Below the pieces are notes generated by a model. That model had not been told where the DNA came from. It saw only the letters and a program-made list of their open reading frames with translations, and did no database searches. Positions 7,915 to 16,552 of a DNA stretch of 49,900 bases are shown in pieces (the first letter of the stretch is position 1; each line of letters opens with the position of its first letter). The DNA comes from Hyphomicrobiales bacterium (lineage in GTDB: Bacteria; Pseudomonadota; Alphaproteobacteria; Rhizobiales; OSC116). The stretch covers positions 1 to 49,900 of the forward strand of contig JADGDI010000007.1 in the NCBI GenBank assembly GCA_016744975.1, read 5' to 3'. A program made the position numbers and the translations under genes.

Positions 7915-8820
7915 TTATACCTTCTCAATTTCTGGACGGCCAAGCAGTCCTGAAGGGCGGAAGATAAGCACCAATACTAAAATCACAAAGGTTGCAACAT
8001 CTTTATATTCGATGGTGAAATAGGCAGACCAAAAGGCCTCGATCAGGCCGATCAATAGGCCACCTAGCATAGCACCTGGTATGGAGCCAATGCCACCTAA
8101 AACCGCTGCGGTAAAGGCTTTCATCCCTGCTAAGAAACCGATGAAGAAATGCACAACGCCATAATAAAGCGTAACCATTACACCAGCAAACGCAGCGAGC
8201 ATAGCGCCCATAACAAAGGTCATTGAAATGGTATGATCAACATTAACACCGAGCAATGCGGCCATGGTTTTATCTTGCTCACAAGCACGTTGTTGGCGGC
8301 CCATGGCGGTTTTGTTGATGATCAAAGTAAATACGGACATTAACACAATGGTTGATACAATGATGAGGACTTGTAGATAGGTTAGATTTACAACAAAGTC
8401 GCTATCTTGGAAAAACTTAAAGCTGCCTTTAAACATTGGCGGAATGGGTCTTACCCGTGCGCCTTGTAATAATTGCACATAATTTTGCAAGAAAATACTC
8501 ATGCCAATGGCTGAAATTAGCGGTGCTAATCTAAATGAATTGCGCAATGGGCGATAAGCGGTGCGCTCAATTGTCCAGCCATAAATTGCGGTAAATATCA
8601 TCGATAGCGCCAAGACCAGTAAAATTGCTGATATTAGTGGAATGCTGGTAAACAATGTAAAACCGATGACGGCAATAAAGGCGCCTATCATATAAATCTC
8701 GCCATGGGCAAAATTGATCATGCCAATAATGCCGTAAACCATTGTGTAGCCGATGGCGATTAAGCCATAAACTGCGCCCAATGTTACGCCATTGATCAGC
8801 TGTTGAAGAAAATAAGCCAT
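7915..8820 (-). CDS. livH: Branched-chain amino acid ABC transporter permease LivH
   Basis: The 301-residue protein has about eight membrane segments and LivH hallmarks: QQLINGVTLGAVYGLIAIGYTMVYG at the N-terminus, NFAHGEIYMIGA near residue 36, and RACEQDKTMAALLGVN as the coupling loop around residue 178. It forms the translocation pathway with LivM. It is the first gene of the operon. AGGGAG sits a few bases before its ATG, and the 349 bp upstream are shared with the divergent lemA gene, so the operon promoter must lie there. Confidence 0.96.
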   Translation of the reverse strand: MAYFLQQLINGVTLGAVYGLIAIGYTMVYGIIGMINFAHGEIYMIGAFIAVIGFTLFTSIPLISAILLVLALSMIFTAIYGWTIERTAYRPLRNSFRLAPLISAIGMSIFLQNYVQLLQGARVRPIPPMFKGSFKFFQDSDFVVNLTYLQVLIIVSTIVLMSVFTLIINKTAMGRQQRACEQDKTMAALLGVNVDHTISMTFVMGAMLAAFAGVMVTLYYGVVHFFIGFLAGMKAFTAAVLGGIGSIPGAMLGGLLIGLIEAFWSAYFTIEYKDVATFVILVLVLIFRPSGLLGRPEIEKV

Positions 8821-9169
8821 AGTTCTCCCTAAAACTATTAATGCAGGTATTGAATTTTTTATTGTATATCCAATTTATAATAGTTAAGCATTTTTTTTTT
8901 ATAAAATACAGAAAAAATCTGCCAGATTTGATTGAATGGTGGTAAAATGTTGCAAAGAACATGAATTTTTCTTCCTGCGCACCAGCGGCAACATAAAGTT
9001 TCGTGGTGAGTTGTGAAAATGAAATATTCTTTGGTGTGTGTTTTTCAGGTTAATGAATTTGGCGGGGTTATAGTGAATGGATTTTAACGAAGCCATCAAA
9101 ATTATTGATATTTTTGGTTGAAATTCAAATTTCTGAATATATATTTAGACCAACAAGTGGGAGTTTTAT
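8821..9169. other. Divergent livH / lemA intergenic region
   Basis: These 349 bp hold no credible ORF or structured RNA that I can recognise. The region contains the livH ribosome site next to 8820, an uninterrupted T run at about 8891-8900, and a sigma70-like promoter for lemA (entered separately). A promoter for livH must be present, but no hexamer pair stands out convincingly in the AT-rich background. Confidence 0.6.
9118..9145 (+). promoter_or_regulatory. Probable sigma70-type promoter of the lemA-TPM operon
   Basis: TTGAAA (9118-9123) and TATATT (9140-9145) are separated by 16 bp. They would start transcription near 9152, leaving a short leader that contains the GTGGGAG ribosome site at 9157-9163 before the lemA ATG. 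The match is fair, but the region is AT-rich, so chance matches are possible. Confidence 0.38.
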
Positions 9170-9790
9170 ATGACATTTCTATCAAATTTATCAACCAAGT
9201 TTCAGATTAACGTTAAAAAAATTGCTGTTTTAACAATGGCTGGATTATTGTTGACCAGTTGCGGGATTAACAATATTCCGAGCTTGGAGGAGGAAGCCAA
9301 GGCCCAATGGGGGCAGGTGCTTAACCAATATCAAAGGCGCGCGGATTTAATTCCTAATTTAGTAGCCACAGTTAAAGGCTATGCAGCCCACGAGCAAGAA
9401 ACCTTAACTCAAGTGATTGAAGCCCGCGCTAAAGCGACTCAAATGAGCATACCAAAGGATATTTTAAACAATCCTGCTGCATTTACCCAATTTCAGGCTA
9501 ATCAAGGCAGTTTAGGGGCAGCATTGGGCAAGTTAATGGTGGTGGTTGAAAAATATCCAGATCTTAAGGCCGATAAAAACTTCCTGACGTTACAAGCACA
9601 GTTAGAAGGTACGGAAAACAGAATTTCGGTTGCTAGACGTGATTATATTATTGCGGTGAAGAATTTTAATACCGAGATAAAGACTTTCCCCGGGCGTATT
9701 TGGCATAATGTTATGTATAGCGATACTGAATATATGCAGCAGTTTGAAATAGCAACTGAAGCTAAAACAGCGCCTAAAGTGACTTTTTAA
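9170..9790 (+). CDS. lemA: LemA family lipoprotein
   Basis: This 206-residue protein starts with a hydrophobic leader and a lipobox ending at Cys31 (L-T-S-C), so it is probably a lipoprotein. The LemA core begins at once: a long helix with WGQVLNQYQRRADLIPNLVATVKGYAAHE (about residues 48-76), a second helix of ARAKATQM, and the C-terminal RRDYIIAVKNFNTEIKTFPGRIW. LemA proteins are helical envelope proteins of unknown biochemical role, often found beside TPM-domain genes, as here. The ATG is preceded by GTGGGAG. Two TPM genes follow at 37 and 11 bp gaps, so an operon is likely. Confidence 0.9.
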   Translation: MTFLSNLSTKFQINVKKIAVLTMAGLLLTSCGINNIPSLEEEAKAQWGQVLNQYQRRADLIPNLVATVKGYAAHEQETLTQVIEARAKATQMSIPKDILNNPAAFTQFQANQGSLGAALGKLMVVVEKYPDLKADKNFLTLQAQLEGTENRISVARRDYIIAVKNFNTEIKTFPGRIWHNVMYSDTEYMQQFEIATEAKTAPKVTF

Positions 9791-9827
9791 AGTTTAAAAA
9801 TGATGCATTTAATATGTCGGAACCCTT

Positions 9828-10508
9828 ATGTTATCACATAATGAATTAGATAGAATTGCTAAAACCATTACCGATGCTGAGGTTAAAACTTCGGGTGAAA
9901 TTGTAGTGGTTTTGGCCAAGCAAAGTGATGAATATCGGTTTATTCCTGTGTTATGGGCTGCTATTTTGGTGTTATTACTGCCGCTGATTATGGTTGTGAA
10001 TGGTGGGTTTAACGACATATTTGGGTTTGACCGTGTTTTGGAATTAGACAGTTATTTAGACAATGCATCATCTTATAAACTGTTTAATATTGTATATCTT
10101 GGGCAATTGATATTGTTTATGCTGACTTTTTTATTGGCCCAATGGCGGCCACTTAAAATGGCCTTAGTGCCAAAATATATTAAAATACGCCGCGCTAAAC
10201 GTTTGGCGCGCGAGCAATTTTTAATCCAAGAAACCCATTCAACAGATGAGAGAACGGGGGTTTTGTTATTCATTTCTTTGGGTGAGCATTATGCTGAAGT
10301 GATTGCCGACCACGGGATTTATCAAAAAATGGATAAAGCAATTTGGCAGGGTATAATGGATCGCTTAATTGTTAAAATTAAGCAAGATAAAATGGCTGAT
10401 GCTTTAACGGCTGCGATTGATGAAATTGGTCTTTTATTGGAAGAGAACTTCCCCAAAGACCCAAATGGGCATGTTAACCAATTGCCAAACCATTTGATTT
10501 TGATTTAG
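9828..10508 (+). CDS. TPM-domain membrane protein (YgcG-related), first copy
   Basis: This 226-residue protein has no signal peptide. The first TPM strand (TSGEIVVVLAKQSD, about residues 21-34) is followed by two hydrophobic segments (about 41-58 and 84-104). The remainder of the TPM fold then follows (RTGVLLFISLGEHYAEVIADHGI from about residue 142, ending in a helix near 200). The membrane hairpin therefore appears to interrupt or flank the domain. TPM domains (DUF477) have been linked to phosphatase activity in plants and photosystem repair; the bacterial role is not established. The neighbours are LemA upstream and a second TPM protein 11 bp downstream. Confidence 0.82.
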   Translation: MLSHNELDRIAKTITDAEVKTSGEIVVVLAKQSDEYRFIPVLWAAILVLLLPLIMVVNGGFNDIFGFDRVLELDSYLDNASSYKLFNIVYLGQLILFMLTFLLAQWRPLKMALVPKYIKIRRAKRLAREQFLIQETHSTDERTGVLLFISLGEHYAEVIADHGIYQKMDKAIWQGIMDRLIVKIKQDKMADALTAAIDEIGLLLEENFPKDPNGHVNQLPNHLILI

Positions 10509-10519
10509 GGGTTAAATGG

Positions 10520-11284
10520 ATGACCAAATTTAAATTATATTTCATTGCTTTATTCATTATTTTTGGAGGCCAAGTTTTTGCGGCTCCGAATTTTCCTGAG
10601 CTAACTGGGCGCGTGGTAGACCAAGTTGGTTTGCTATCGGCTGAAAGGCAGCAAGAAATTGTTCAAAAATTGAGTGATTTTGAACAAGGCTCTTCTGCCC
10701 AAATTGTAGTCGCGGTGATTGAAAGCCTTGAGGGTTATGAGATTCGCGATTATGGCATACAGTTGGCGCGTCATTGGGAAATTGGCCAAAAAGATAAAAA
10801 TAATGGCATATTATTATTGGTTGCGCCCAATGACCGAAAGGTGGTGATTGAAGTTGGTTATGGGCTTGAAGGCAGCTTAACCGATGCACTTAGCCACTTA
10901 ATCATTCAAGAAGAGATTGTTAGGCGGTTTAAGGCAGGTAATTTTGAGCGTGGTATTGAAGCGGGTGTTGACGCTATTTTGGCTGCATTGTCGGGTGAAT
11001 TAACCGAGCAAAGCCTATATGATGCGAAGTCAAATCAAAATGATGGTTTAGGGATTGTATTTGTGGTGTTCATGATTGCTTTTGTTTGCTTTATTATTTG
11101 GGGAATGATATTTGGCAAAAAGACTAAGCGCAATCGCAATGATGATGACGATGATGATGACGATAATGGTGCTTCTGGTTGGTCTTGGTCGAGTGGCGGC
11201 AGTGGTAATAGTAGTTTTGGCGGCGGCGGTTTTTCTGGCGGTGGCGGAAGTTTTGGCGGCGGTGGTGCGTCTGGCGGTTGGTGA
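10520..11284 (+). CDS. TPM-domain protein YgcG family with Gly-rich tail, second copy
   Basis: This 254-residue protein has a Sec signal peptide (cleavage near AFA-AP, residue 21). A periplasmic TPM domain covers about residues 25-165 (GRVVDQVGLLS, AQIVVAVIESLEGYEIRDYG, NNGILLLVAP, IEVGYGLEGSLTD). One membrane segment follows at about residues 178-198, then a cytoplasmic or exposed tail with eight aspartates and a Gly/Ser/Trp-rich end. This is the usual YgcG layout, and LemA-YgcG pairs are common in bacteria. The biochemical function is unknown. It is the third gene of the locus and is followed by a 348-bp gap. Confidence 0.88.
   Translation: MTKFKLYFIALFIIFGGQVFAAPNFPELTGRVVDQVGLLSAERQQEIVQKLSDFEQGSSAQIVVAVIESLEGYEIRDYGIQLARHWEIGQKDKNNGILLLVAPNDRKVVIEVGYGLEGSLTDALSHLIIQEEIVRRFKAGNFERGIEAGVDAILAALSGELTEQSLYDAKSNQNDGLGIVFVVFMIAFVCFIIWGMIFGKKTKRNRNDDDDDDDDNGASGWSWSSGGSGNSSFGGGGFSGGGGSFGGGGASGGW
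11141..11164 (+). repeat. (GAY)8 microsatellite encoding a poly-Asp run
   Basis: Eight consecutive GAT/GAC codons encode eight Asp in the tail of the second TPM protein, just before the glycine-rich end. Repeats of this type can change length by slippage without breaking the frame. Confidence 0.8.
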
Positions 11285-11523
11285 TTTGAAAACTGGAAGC
11301 AGTTAACTTATGCCATTTAGATTTATATTCTAATTAATTACTGATGAACTAGACCTTTATTAATAACCGATATTTTTTAATATTATTATATTTAGTTGCC
11401 TGTTTTGTTAGGTGATATTTACATTTAGCAAGATATTATTGCCATTATTTAGCCTTATGCAAATTCTCTATAGGGAATGCATTTTTAGCAATTTTAGCCA
11501 AATTTACTTTGCTATAGTCTTAT

Positions 11524-11552
11524 TTGGGATATGGTTAACCAATTATTATACC
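11524..11552 (+). promoter_or_regulatory. Possible gdh promoter with internal palindrome TGGTTAACCA
   Basis: TTGGGA (11524-11529) and TATACC (11547-11552) are 17 bp apart. The spacer contains the perfect 10-bp palindrome TGGTTAACCA (11532-11541), a position where a bound repressor would block RNA polymerase. The hexamers are only moderate matches, so both the promoter and the operator are tentative. Confidence 0.32.
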
Positions 11553-11603
11553 TTCATAAGCAAAGGTGTAGAATTATTGTGTTTTGATTAGCTAATTAAT
11601 AAT

Positions 11604-11625
11604 GGGCCCCCCCGTCCGCAAGGAG
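11604..11625 (+). promoter_or_regulatory. G3C7 tract and strong ribosome-binding site of gdh
   Basis: A GGGCCCCCCC tract at 11604-11613 stands out in the AT-rich leader. It is followed by AAGGAG (11620-11625), which lies seven bases before the ATG at 11633 and decides the start. The C tract could pair with purine-rich sequence such as the ribosome site, or be prone to length change. Confidence 0.55.
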
Positions 11626-11632
11626 TGCAGAA

Positions 11633-14600
11633 ATGCTTCAAGAAAAACAACAAAGAGATCAAATTGTTGAACAGGTCATTGAAATTTTAATGTCTGACAA
11701 GTCTCATGAGAATTATGATAATGGGTTTGAAACTTATATATCGGCATTTTTACAACGGGGTATTGCCGAAGAATTAACTGAAATGGGCATTGACTTGCTT
11801 TGTGAGCGGTTATCCAAATCTTGGGAAATAGCGCAATCTCGCAAATTTGGCCAGTCAAAAATCATCATTGAAAGTGATGAACATGACAATCATGATGCAC
11901 AAACTTATGTGCATATCATTAATGATGATAAACCATTTTTGTTTGATTCTATATTGAATGAATTTAATGAAAAAGGGTTTGGGCCTCAATTTGTATTGCA
12001 TCCGCTTATTTATGTAGAGCGCGATAATAAGGCCAAAATCTCGATGATTGCTGGCAATGAAGAATATAGTGGCGATACCAGCGAATTGGTTCTTGAAAGC
12101 CATGTATTGATTGTGATTGATAAAATTAGTGCTCAAGAGCAAAAACAATTGGTTGCTGGCCTTGGCAATGTATTGCGTAATGTGCGTTATGCGGTGTTGG
12201 ATTGGAAGCCAATGGGAGACCGTATTAAATCGGTACTAAAAACCTATGTGAAGAGCCCGCCTAATGTTCCTAATGCTGCATTGCAAGAATCGATGGAATT
12301 TTTAAGCTGGATGCTTGATAATAACTTTACCTTTTTGGGTATGCGTGAATATTGTTTTGAAAGTGAGAGCTTTGATGGCAGCTTTGTTCATGTCAATGAA
12401 ACGGGGCTTGGTGTCTTACGAGATGAGCAGGTTGAAGTGCTACAAAGAGCGGGTGAAAACTTAGCAATAACGCCTGAAATTTTAGACTTTATTTTGCGCC
12501 CTGAGCCGATCTTTGTGGCTAAAGCCAATATTAAATCTATGGTGCATCGGCGCATTTATATGGATTATATTGGCATTAAATTATATGATGAAGAAGGTAA
12601 TATTTCAGGCGAACTTAAAGTGGTTGGTCTGTTTACCTCAGGCGCTTATACCTCATCGCCACTTAAAATACCATTGTTGCGCCGTAAGCTAAATCAAGTG
12701 ATGCGCCGCTCTGGGCTTAAAGATAACAGCCATAGTGGTAAAGCCTTGCTTAGTGTGATTGAAAATTATCCACGGGATGAATTGTTCCAAATTGAGGGTG
12801 AGTTATTACTCAATTTTGCTACAGCAATTCAGCGTCTTGATGAAAGGCCGATGACTCGGACTTTCATTAGACCCGATAAATTTGATCGGTTTGTTTCAAT
12901 TTTGGTTTATGTGGCACGGGATCATTATAACAGTCAAATACGCCTTAAAATCGGAGCTTATTTGGCGAAGCGTTTTGATGGGCGTGTCTCGGCAGTTTAC
13001 CCACATTTCCCAGAAGGGATGATGGCTCGGGTGCATTTTATTATCGGGCGTAATGAAAATGGATTGCCAGATTATGATGATAAACAGATTGAAATGGATG
13101 TTCACGAACTGATTCGTACTTGGACAGACAAGTTTTTTGATGCGCTAGATGACAATGCGCTGAATATGACATCGCGTGATTTACTCACTCAATATGGCAA
13201 TGGATTTAGCGCTTCTTATCGTGATAATTTCAGCCCTGAAAATGCCCTTGTTGATATTGAAGTGATGCATGGCTTGAATGATACGCAATTGCTTGATGCG
13301 CGTTTGGTTGAGCGCAATGAAAGCAATAATGACGAAGTGGCATTAAAACTCTTTCATGTTGGTTCGCCGATTGCACTGAGTGACCGTATGCCGATTATCG
13401 AAAATATGGGTTTTAGAGCCATTAATGAACGTTCATTTTGTGTGCATGTTATGCGTGATGGTAAAAAGTTTGATATATGGATTCATGATATTGCGCTTGA
13501 AAGCCAAGATGCTAGCAATATTGATATTGGGACGAAAGGCAGCTTGATTCAAGATGCATTTTTGGCCATTTGGAATAAGCGCGCCGAAGATGATGGCTTT
13601 AATAAGTTGATTTTAAGCGATGGGCTTAATTGGCGCGATGTGGCAATGTTGCGCAGCTATGGCCGCTACTTAAAGCAAACCAGCTTGAGCTTTTCTCAGC
13701 GTTATATCTGGGATACTTTGCGCAAACATGGGGCGATTACGCTTGAATTTGTTAAATTATTCTACCTAAAATTTGATTTGGATAGCCCGTCGGATGACTA
13801 TGATGCCCAAAGCAAAGTGGCCAATGGCATTATTGGCGCGCTTGAGCATGTGTCTAGTTTGGATGAAGATCGCATTATCAGAGCGGTTTTAAATGTGATG
13901 CAATCAACCTTGCGCACTAACTTTTTTCAACTGGCAGAAAATGGCTTAGAAATGCCAACTATTTCATTAAAGATCCGTTCTAAATTGGTGGATAGTTTGC
14001 CTGACCCGAAACCATTTGCTGAAATATTTGTTTATTCTCCTCGGGTTGAGGGGGTGCATATGCGCGGTGGCGAGATTGCCCGTGGCGGCCTAAGATGGTC
14101 AGACAGATTAGAAGATTTTCGTACCGAAGTGCTGGGTTTGGTAAAAGCCCAACAGGTTAAAAATGCAGTGATTGTGCCAGTTGGTTCAAAAGGTGGTTTT
14201 GTGCCTAAGCATTTACCAGTGAACGGTACGCGAGAGGCATTTATCAATGAAGGCATTGCTTGTTATCAGTTATTTGTTGGTTCTTTATTAGACCTAACTG
14301 ATAATTTGGACGGTGAAAAGGTTATCAAACCTAAAAATGTGACACGTCTTGATAAGGATGACCCATATTTGGTGGTTGCTGCTGATAAAGGCACGGCGAC
14401 ATTTTCAGACATTGCCAATGGGCTTTCTGAAGACCGTGATTTTTGGTTAGGCGATGCGTTTGCTTCTGGCGGCAGTGTTGGGTATGACCATAAAAAAATG
14501 GGCATAACAGCGCGCGGTGGCTGGGAAGCGGTAAAGCGGCATTTTCGCGAGTTAAACCATGACATTCAAACCAAGCCATTTAAAGTGATTGGCATTGGCG

Positions 14601-16471
14601 ATATGTCTGGCGATGTGTTTGGCAATGGCATGTTATTGTCAGAGCAGATTGAGCTGATTGCCGCTTTTGACCATCGTGATATCTTTATTGACCCAACCCC
14701 TGATGTGGCAAAAAGCTTTGCTGAGCGACAGCGTTTGTTTGATATGCCTCGGTCATCATGGGTTGAATATAATGAGAAGCTAATTTCTAAAGGCGGTGGT
14801 ATTTTTAGCCGTTCGTTAAAATCTATCCCACTTAGTGATGAAATGCGCGCAATGACAGGATTAGGCGGTAAAACTGCAACGCCTAATGAACTGATGAAGG
14901 CTTTGTTATCGGCTAAAACAGATCTGTTATGGTTTGGTGGTATTGGGACTTATATTCGCGCAAGCACAGAAAGTGATGCTGATGCAGGTGATAGAGCCAA
15001 TGATGTCATTAGGGTAACTGCGGCACAGCTTAAAACCAAATGTATTGGCGAAGGTGCAAATTTAGGGATTACCCATAATGCACGGGTTGAATTTGCTAAA
15101 TTAGGCGGTATGGTCAACACCGATGCAATTGATAATAGTGCGGGTGTGAATAGCTCTGACATGGAGGTAAATATTAAAATTGCTTTAGGCAGAGCGGTGC
15201 AAAATGGTAAATTAAATTATGAAAGCCGTAATGTTTTATTGGCCAGTATGACCGATGAAGTAGCCGACCTTGTGTTGCGTAACAATTATTTGCAAACCCT
15301 AGCATTGACATTGGCCTATGAACGTAACCAAGCAGATATGGGTTATTATGAGCGATTAATGCTAAAATTGGAAGAAATTGGAGATTTAGACCGTGAGGTT
15401 GAGTTTTTACCATCTAGCACTGAAATGCAAGCTAGAGAGCAGAAAGGCGAAGGTTTAACGCGTCCCGAACTTTCGGTATTGTTGGCCTATGCAAAAATTT
15501 CGCTCTATGAATTACTACTTGGCTCAGAAGTGATTGATGATGCTTATTTGGGCAAAGAATTATTGCGCTATTTCCCAACCACCATGCATGATGGTTATAT
15601 GGATGAAATTGACGGCCATAAATTGCGCCGTGAAATAATCGCAACAAGGCTTTCTAACTTAATGATTAACCGTGGTGGGCCTGCTTTTATACGCTCGTTG
15701 GTTGATATATCGGCGGCTGAACCTGCGGCGATTGCATCAGCATTTGCAATGGCGTATGACAGTTTTGAAATGCTTGAATTGAACAACCAAATTGATGCAT
15801 TGGATAATAAAATTGATAGCGCAGTACAGATCAGACTATATCTTAAAGTGCAAAATTTATTACGCCGTCAAACCATGTGGTTCTTACGTTATGTTGGCGA
15901 TGAAAAATCTGATTTGGCTAAAATTGTTGCCCGTTATAAAGGTGGTATCCAATCTTTATTGAGCAGTTTTGTTGAGCATTTGCCTTCTGAAAGCTATGAT
16001 TTTGTACAAAATCAAGCGGCTGAATTAATTGAAGCGGGTGTGCCTGAAAAATTTGCCAATGTGATGGCGGCAACTCGCTATATGGATAATGCATCGGACA
16101 TTGTTCGGGTGGCTGAACGTTGCAAGGCGAGTTTGGGTGATGTGGCTAAACTATATTTCTCCGTTGGGGACTTTATGGGCATTCAATGGCTTATTTCGGG
16201 CGCACGTAAAATGCCAGTGAATGACCATTATGACCGTTTGGCGATTAACCGGACTATTGACGGTTTGCAATCGACCCATCGGCGAATTGTGACCGCGATT
16301 TTAGGCCAAGATAAAAACAAAGAAAAAGCACTTGAGCTGTGGAAGCAACATAGTGCGGATGGCATTGCGCGGGCAAATATTGCGATTACCAATGTGAGGG
16401 CAACGGGTGAATTAAGTCTTGCTAAACTTGCGGTAGCATCGGCGCATATAGCTGATGTGATTGAAGATTAA
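11633..16471 (+). CDS. gdhZ: NAD-specific glutamate dehydrogenase, large (about 180 kDa) type
   Basis: This 1612-residue protein has the size of the L-180 glutamate dehydrogenases of alphaproteobacteria and other bacteria. These convert glutamate to 2-oxoglutarate and ammonium with NAD, mainly for catabolism. The N-terminal half is the long ACT-like regulatory region typical of the class. The catalytic region includes ARGGLRWSDRLEDFRTE (around residues 812-830), VKNAVIVPVGSKGGF with its lysine (around 845-860), GIGDMSGDVFGNGML (around 987) and WFGGIGTYIR (around 1103). It acts in the cytoplasm as a large homo-oligomer. The start is fixed by AAGGAG. A 10-bp hairpin separates it from the MFS gene 81 bp downstream. 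Confidence 0.96.
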   Translation: MLQEKQQRDQIVEQVIEILMSDKSHENYDNGFETYISAFLQRGIAEELTEMGIDLLCERLSKSWEIAQSRKFGQSKIIIESDEHDNHDAQTYVHIINDDKPFLFDSILNEFNEKGFGPQFVLHPLIYVERDNKAKISMIAGNEEYSGDTSELVLESHVLIVIDKISAQEQKQLVAGLGNVLRNVRYAVLDWKPMGDRIKSVLKTYVKSPPNVPNAALQESMEFLSWMLDNNFTFLGMREYCFESESFDGSFVHVNETGLGVLRDEQVEVLQRAGENLAITPEILDFILRPEPIFVAKANIKSMVHRRIYMDYIGIKLYDEEGNISGELKVVGLFTSGAYTSSPLKIPLLRRKLNQVMRRSGLKDNSHSGKALLSVIENYPRDELFQIEGELLLNFATAIQRLDERPMTRTFIRPDKFDRFVSILVYVARDHYNSQIRLKIGAYLAKRFDGRVSAVYPHFPEGMMARVHFIIGRNENGLPDYDDKQIEMDVHELIRTWTDKFFDALDDNALNMTSRDLLTQYGNGFSASYRDNFSPENALVDIEVMHGLNDTQLLDARLVERNESNNDEVALKLFHVGSPIALSDRMPIIENMGFRAINERSFCVHVMRDGKKFDIWIHDIALESQDASNIDIGTKGSLIQDAFLAIWNKRAEDDGFNKLILSDGLNWRDVAMLRSYGRYLKQTSLSFSQRYIWDTLRKHGAITLEFVKLFYLKFDLDSPSDDYDAQSKVANGIIGALEHVSSLDEDRIIRAVLNVMQSTLRTNFFQLAENGLEMPTISLKIRSKLVDSLPDPKPFAEIFVYSPRVEGVHMRGGEIARGGLRWSDRLEDFRTEVLGLVKAQQVKNAVIVPVGSKGGFVPKHLPVNGTREAFINEGIACYQLFVGSLLDLTDNLDGEKVIKPKNVTRLDKDDPYLVVAADKGTATFSDIANGLSEDRDFWLGDAFASGGSVGYDHKKMGITARGGWEAVKRHFRELNHDIQTKPFKVIGIGDMSGDVFGNGMLLSEQIELIAAFDHRDIFIDPTPDVAKSFAERQRLFDMPRSSWVEYNEKLISKGGGIFSRSLKSIPLSDEMRAMTGLGGKTATPNELMKALLSAKTDLLWFGGIGTYIRASTESDADAGDRANDVIRVTAAQLKTKCIGEGANLGITHNARVEFAKLGGMVNTDAIDNSAGVNSSDMEVNIKIALGRAVQNGKLNYESRNVLLASMTDEVADLVLRNNYLQTLALTLAYERNQADMGYYERLMLKLEEIGDLDREVEFLPSSTEMQAREQKGEGLTRPELSVLLAYAKISLYELLLGSEVIDDAYLGKELLRYFPTTMHDGYMDEIDGHKLRREIIATRLSNLMINRGGPAFIRSLVDISAAEPAAIASAFAMAYDSFEMLELNNQIDALDNKIDSAVQIRLYLKVQNLLRRQTMWFLRYVGDEKSDLAKIVARYKGGIQSLLSSFVEHLPSESYDFVQNQAAELIEAGVPEKFANVMAATRYMDNASDIVRVAERCKASLGDVAKLYFSVGDFMGIQWLISGARKMPVNDHYDRLAINRTIDGLQSTHRRIVTAILGQDKNKEKALELWKQHSADGIARANIAITNVRATGELSLAKLAVASAHIADVIED

Positions 16472-16481
16472 GGCTTAATAT

Positions 16482-16507
16482 TGGCAAGAAGTTAAAGCTT
16501 CTTGCCA
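16482..16507 (+). terminator. Stem-loop between gdh and the MFS gene
   Basis: A perfect 10-bp stem (16482-16491 and 16498-16507) with a 6-nt loop begins 10 bp after the gdh stop. No U run follows, so it may terminate only partly or protect the 3' end of the gdh message. Confidence 0.55.
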
Positions 16508-16552
16508 CTGTCACAAATATTTGCTTAACTGATTTCCTAAAAGGGGTTGGAT

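Larger units (their letters stand above)
11285..11632. other. Intergenic region between the TPM gene and gdh
   Basis: These 348 bp hold no ORF I can support. Near the left end is a weak 5-bp stem with a GAAG loop (11291-11304) and no U tract. Toward the right are a promoter-like pair containing a 10-bp palindrome (11524-11552) and a GGGCCCCCCC tract just before the gdh ribosome site. The middle is featureless AT-rich DNA. Confidence 0.6.

Noticed and set aside
11462-11491. Imperfect dyad around a CTATAG centre upstream of gdh
   Set aside because: The arms need bulges and a wobble pair, so it is not distinguishable from chance in AT-rich DNA.
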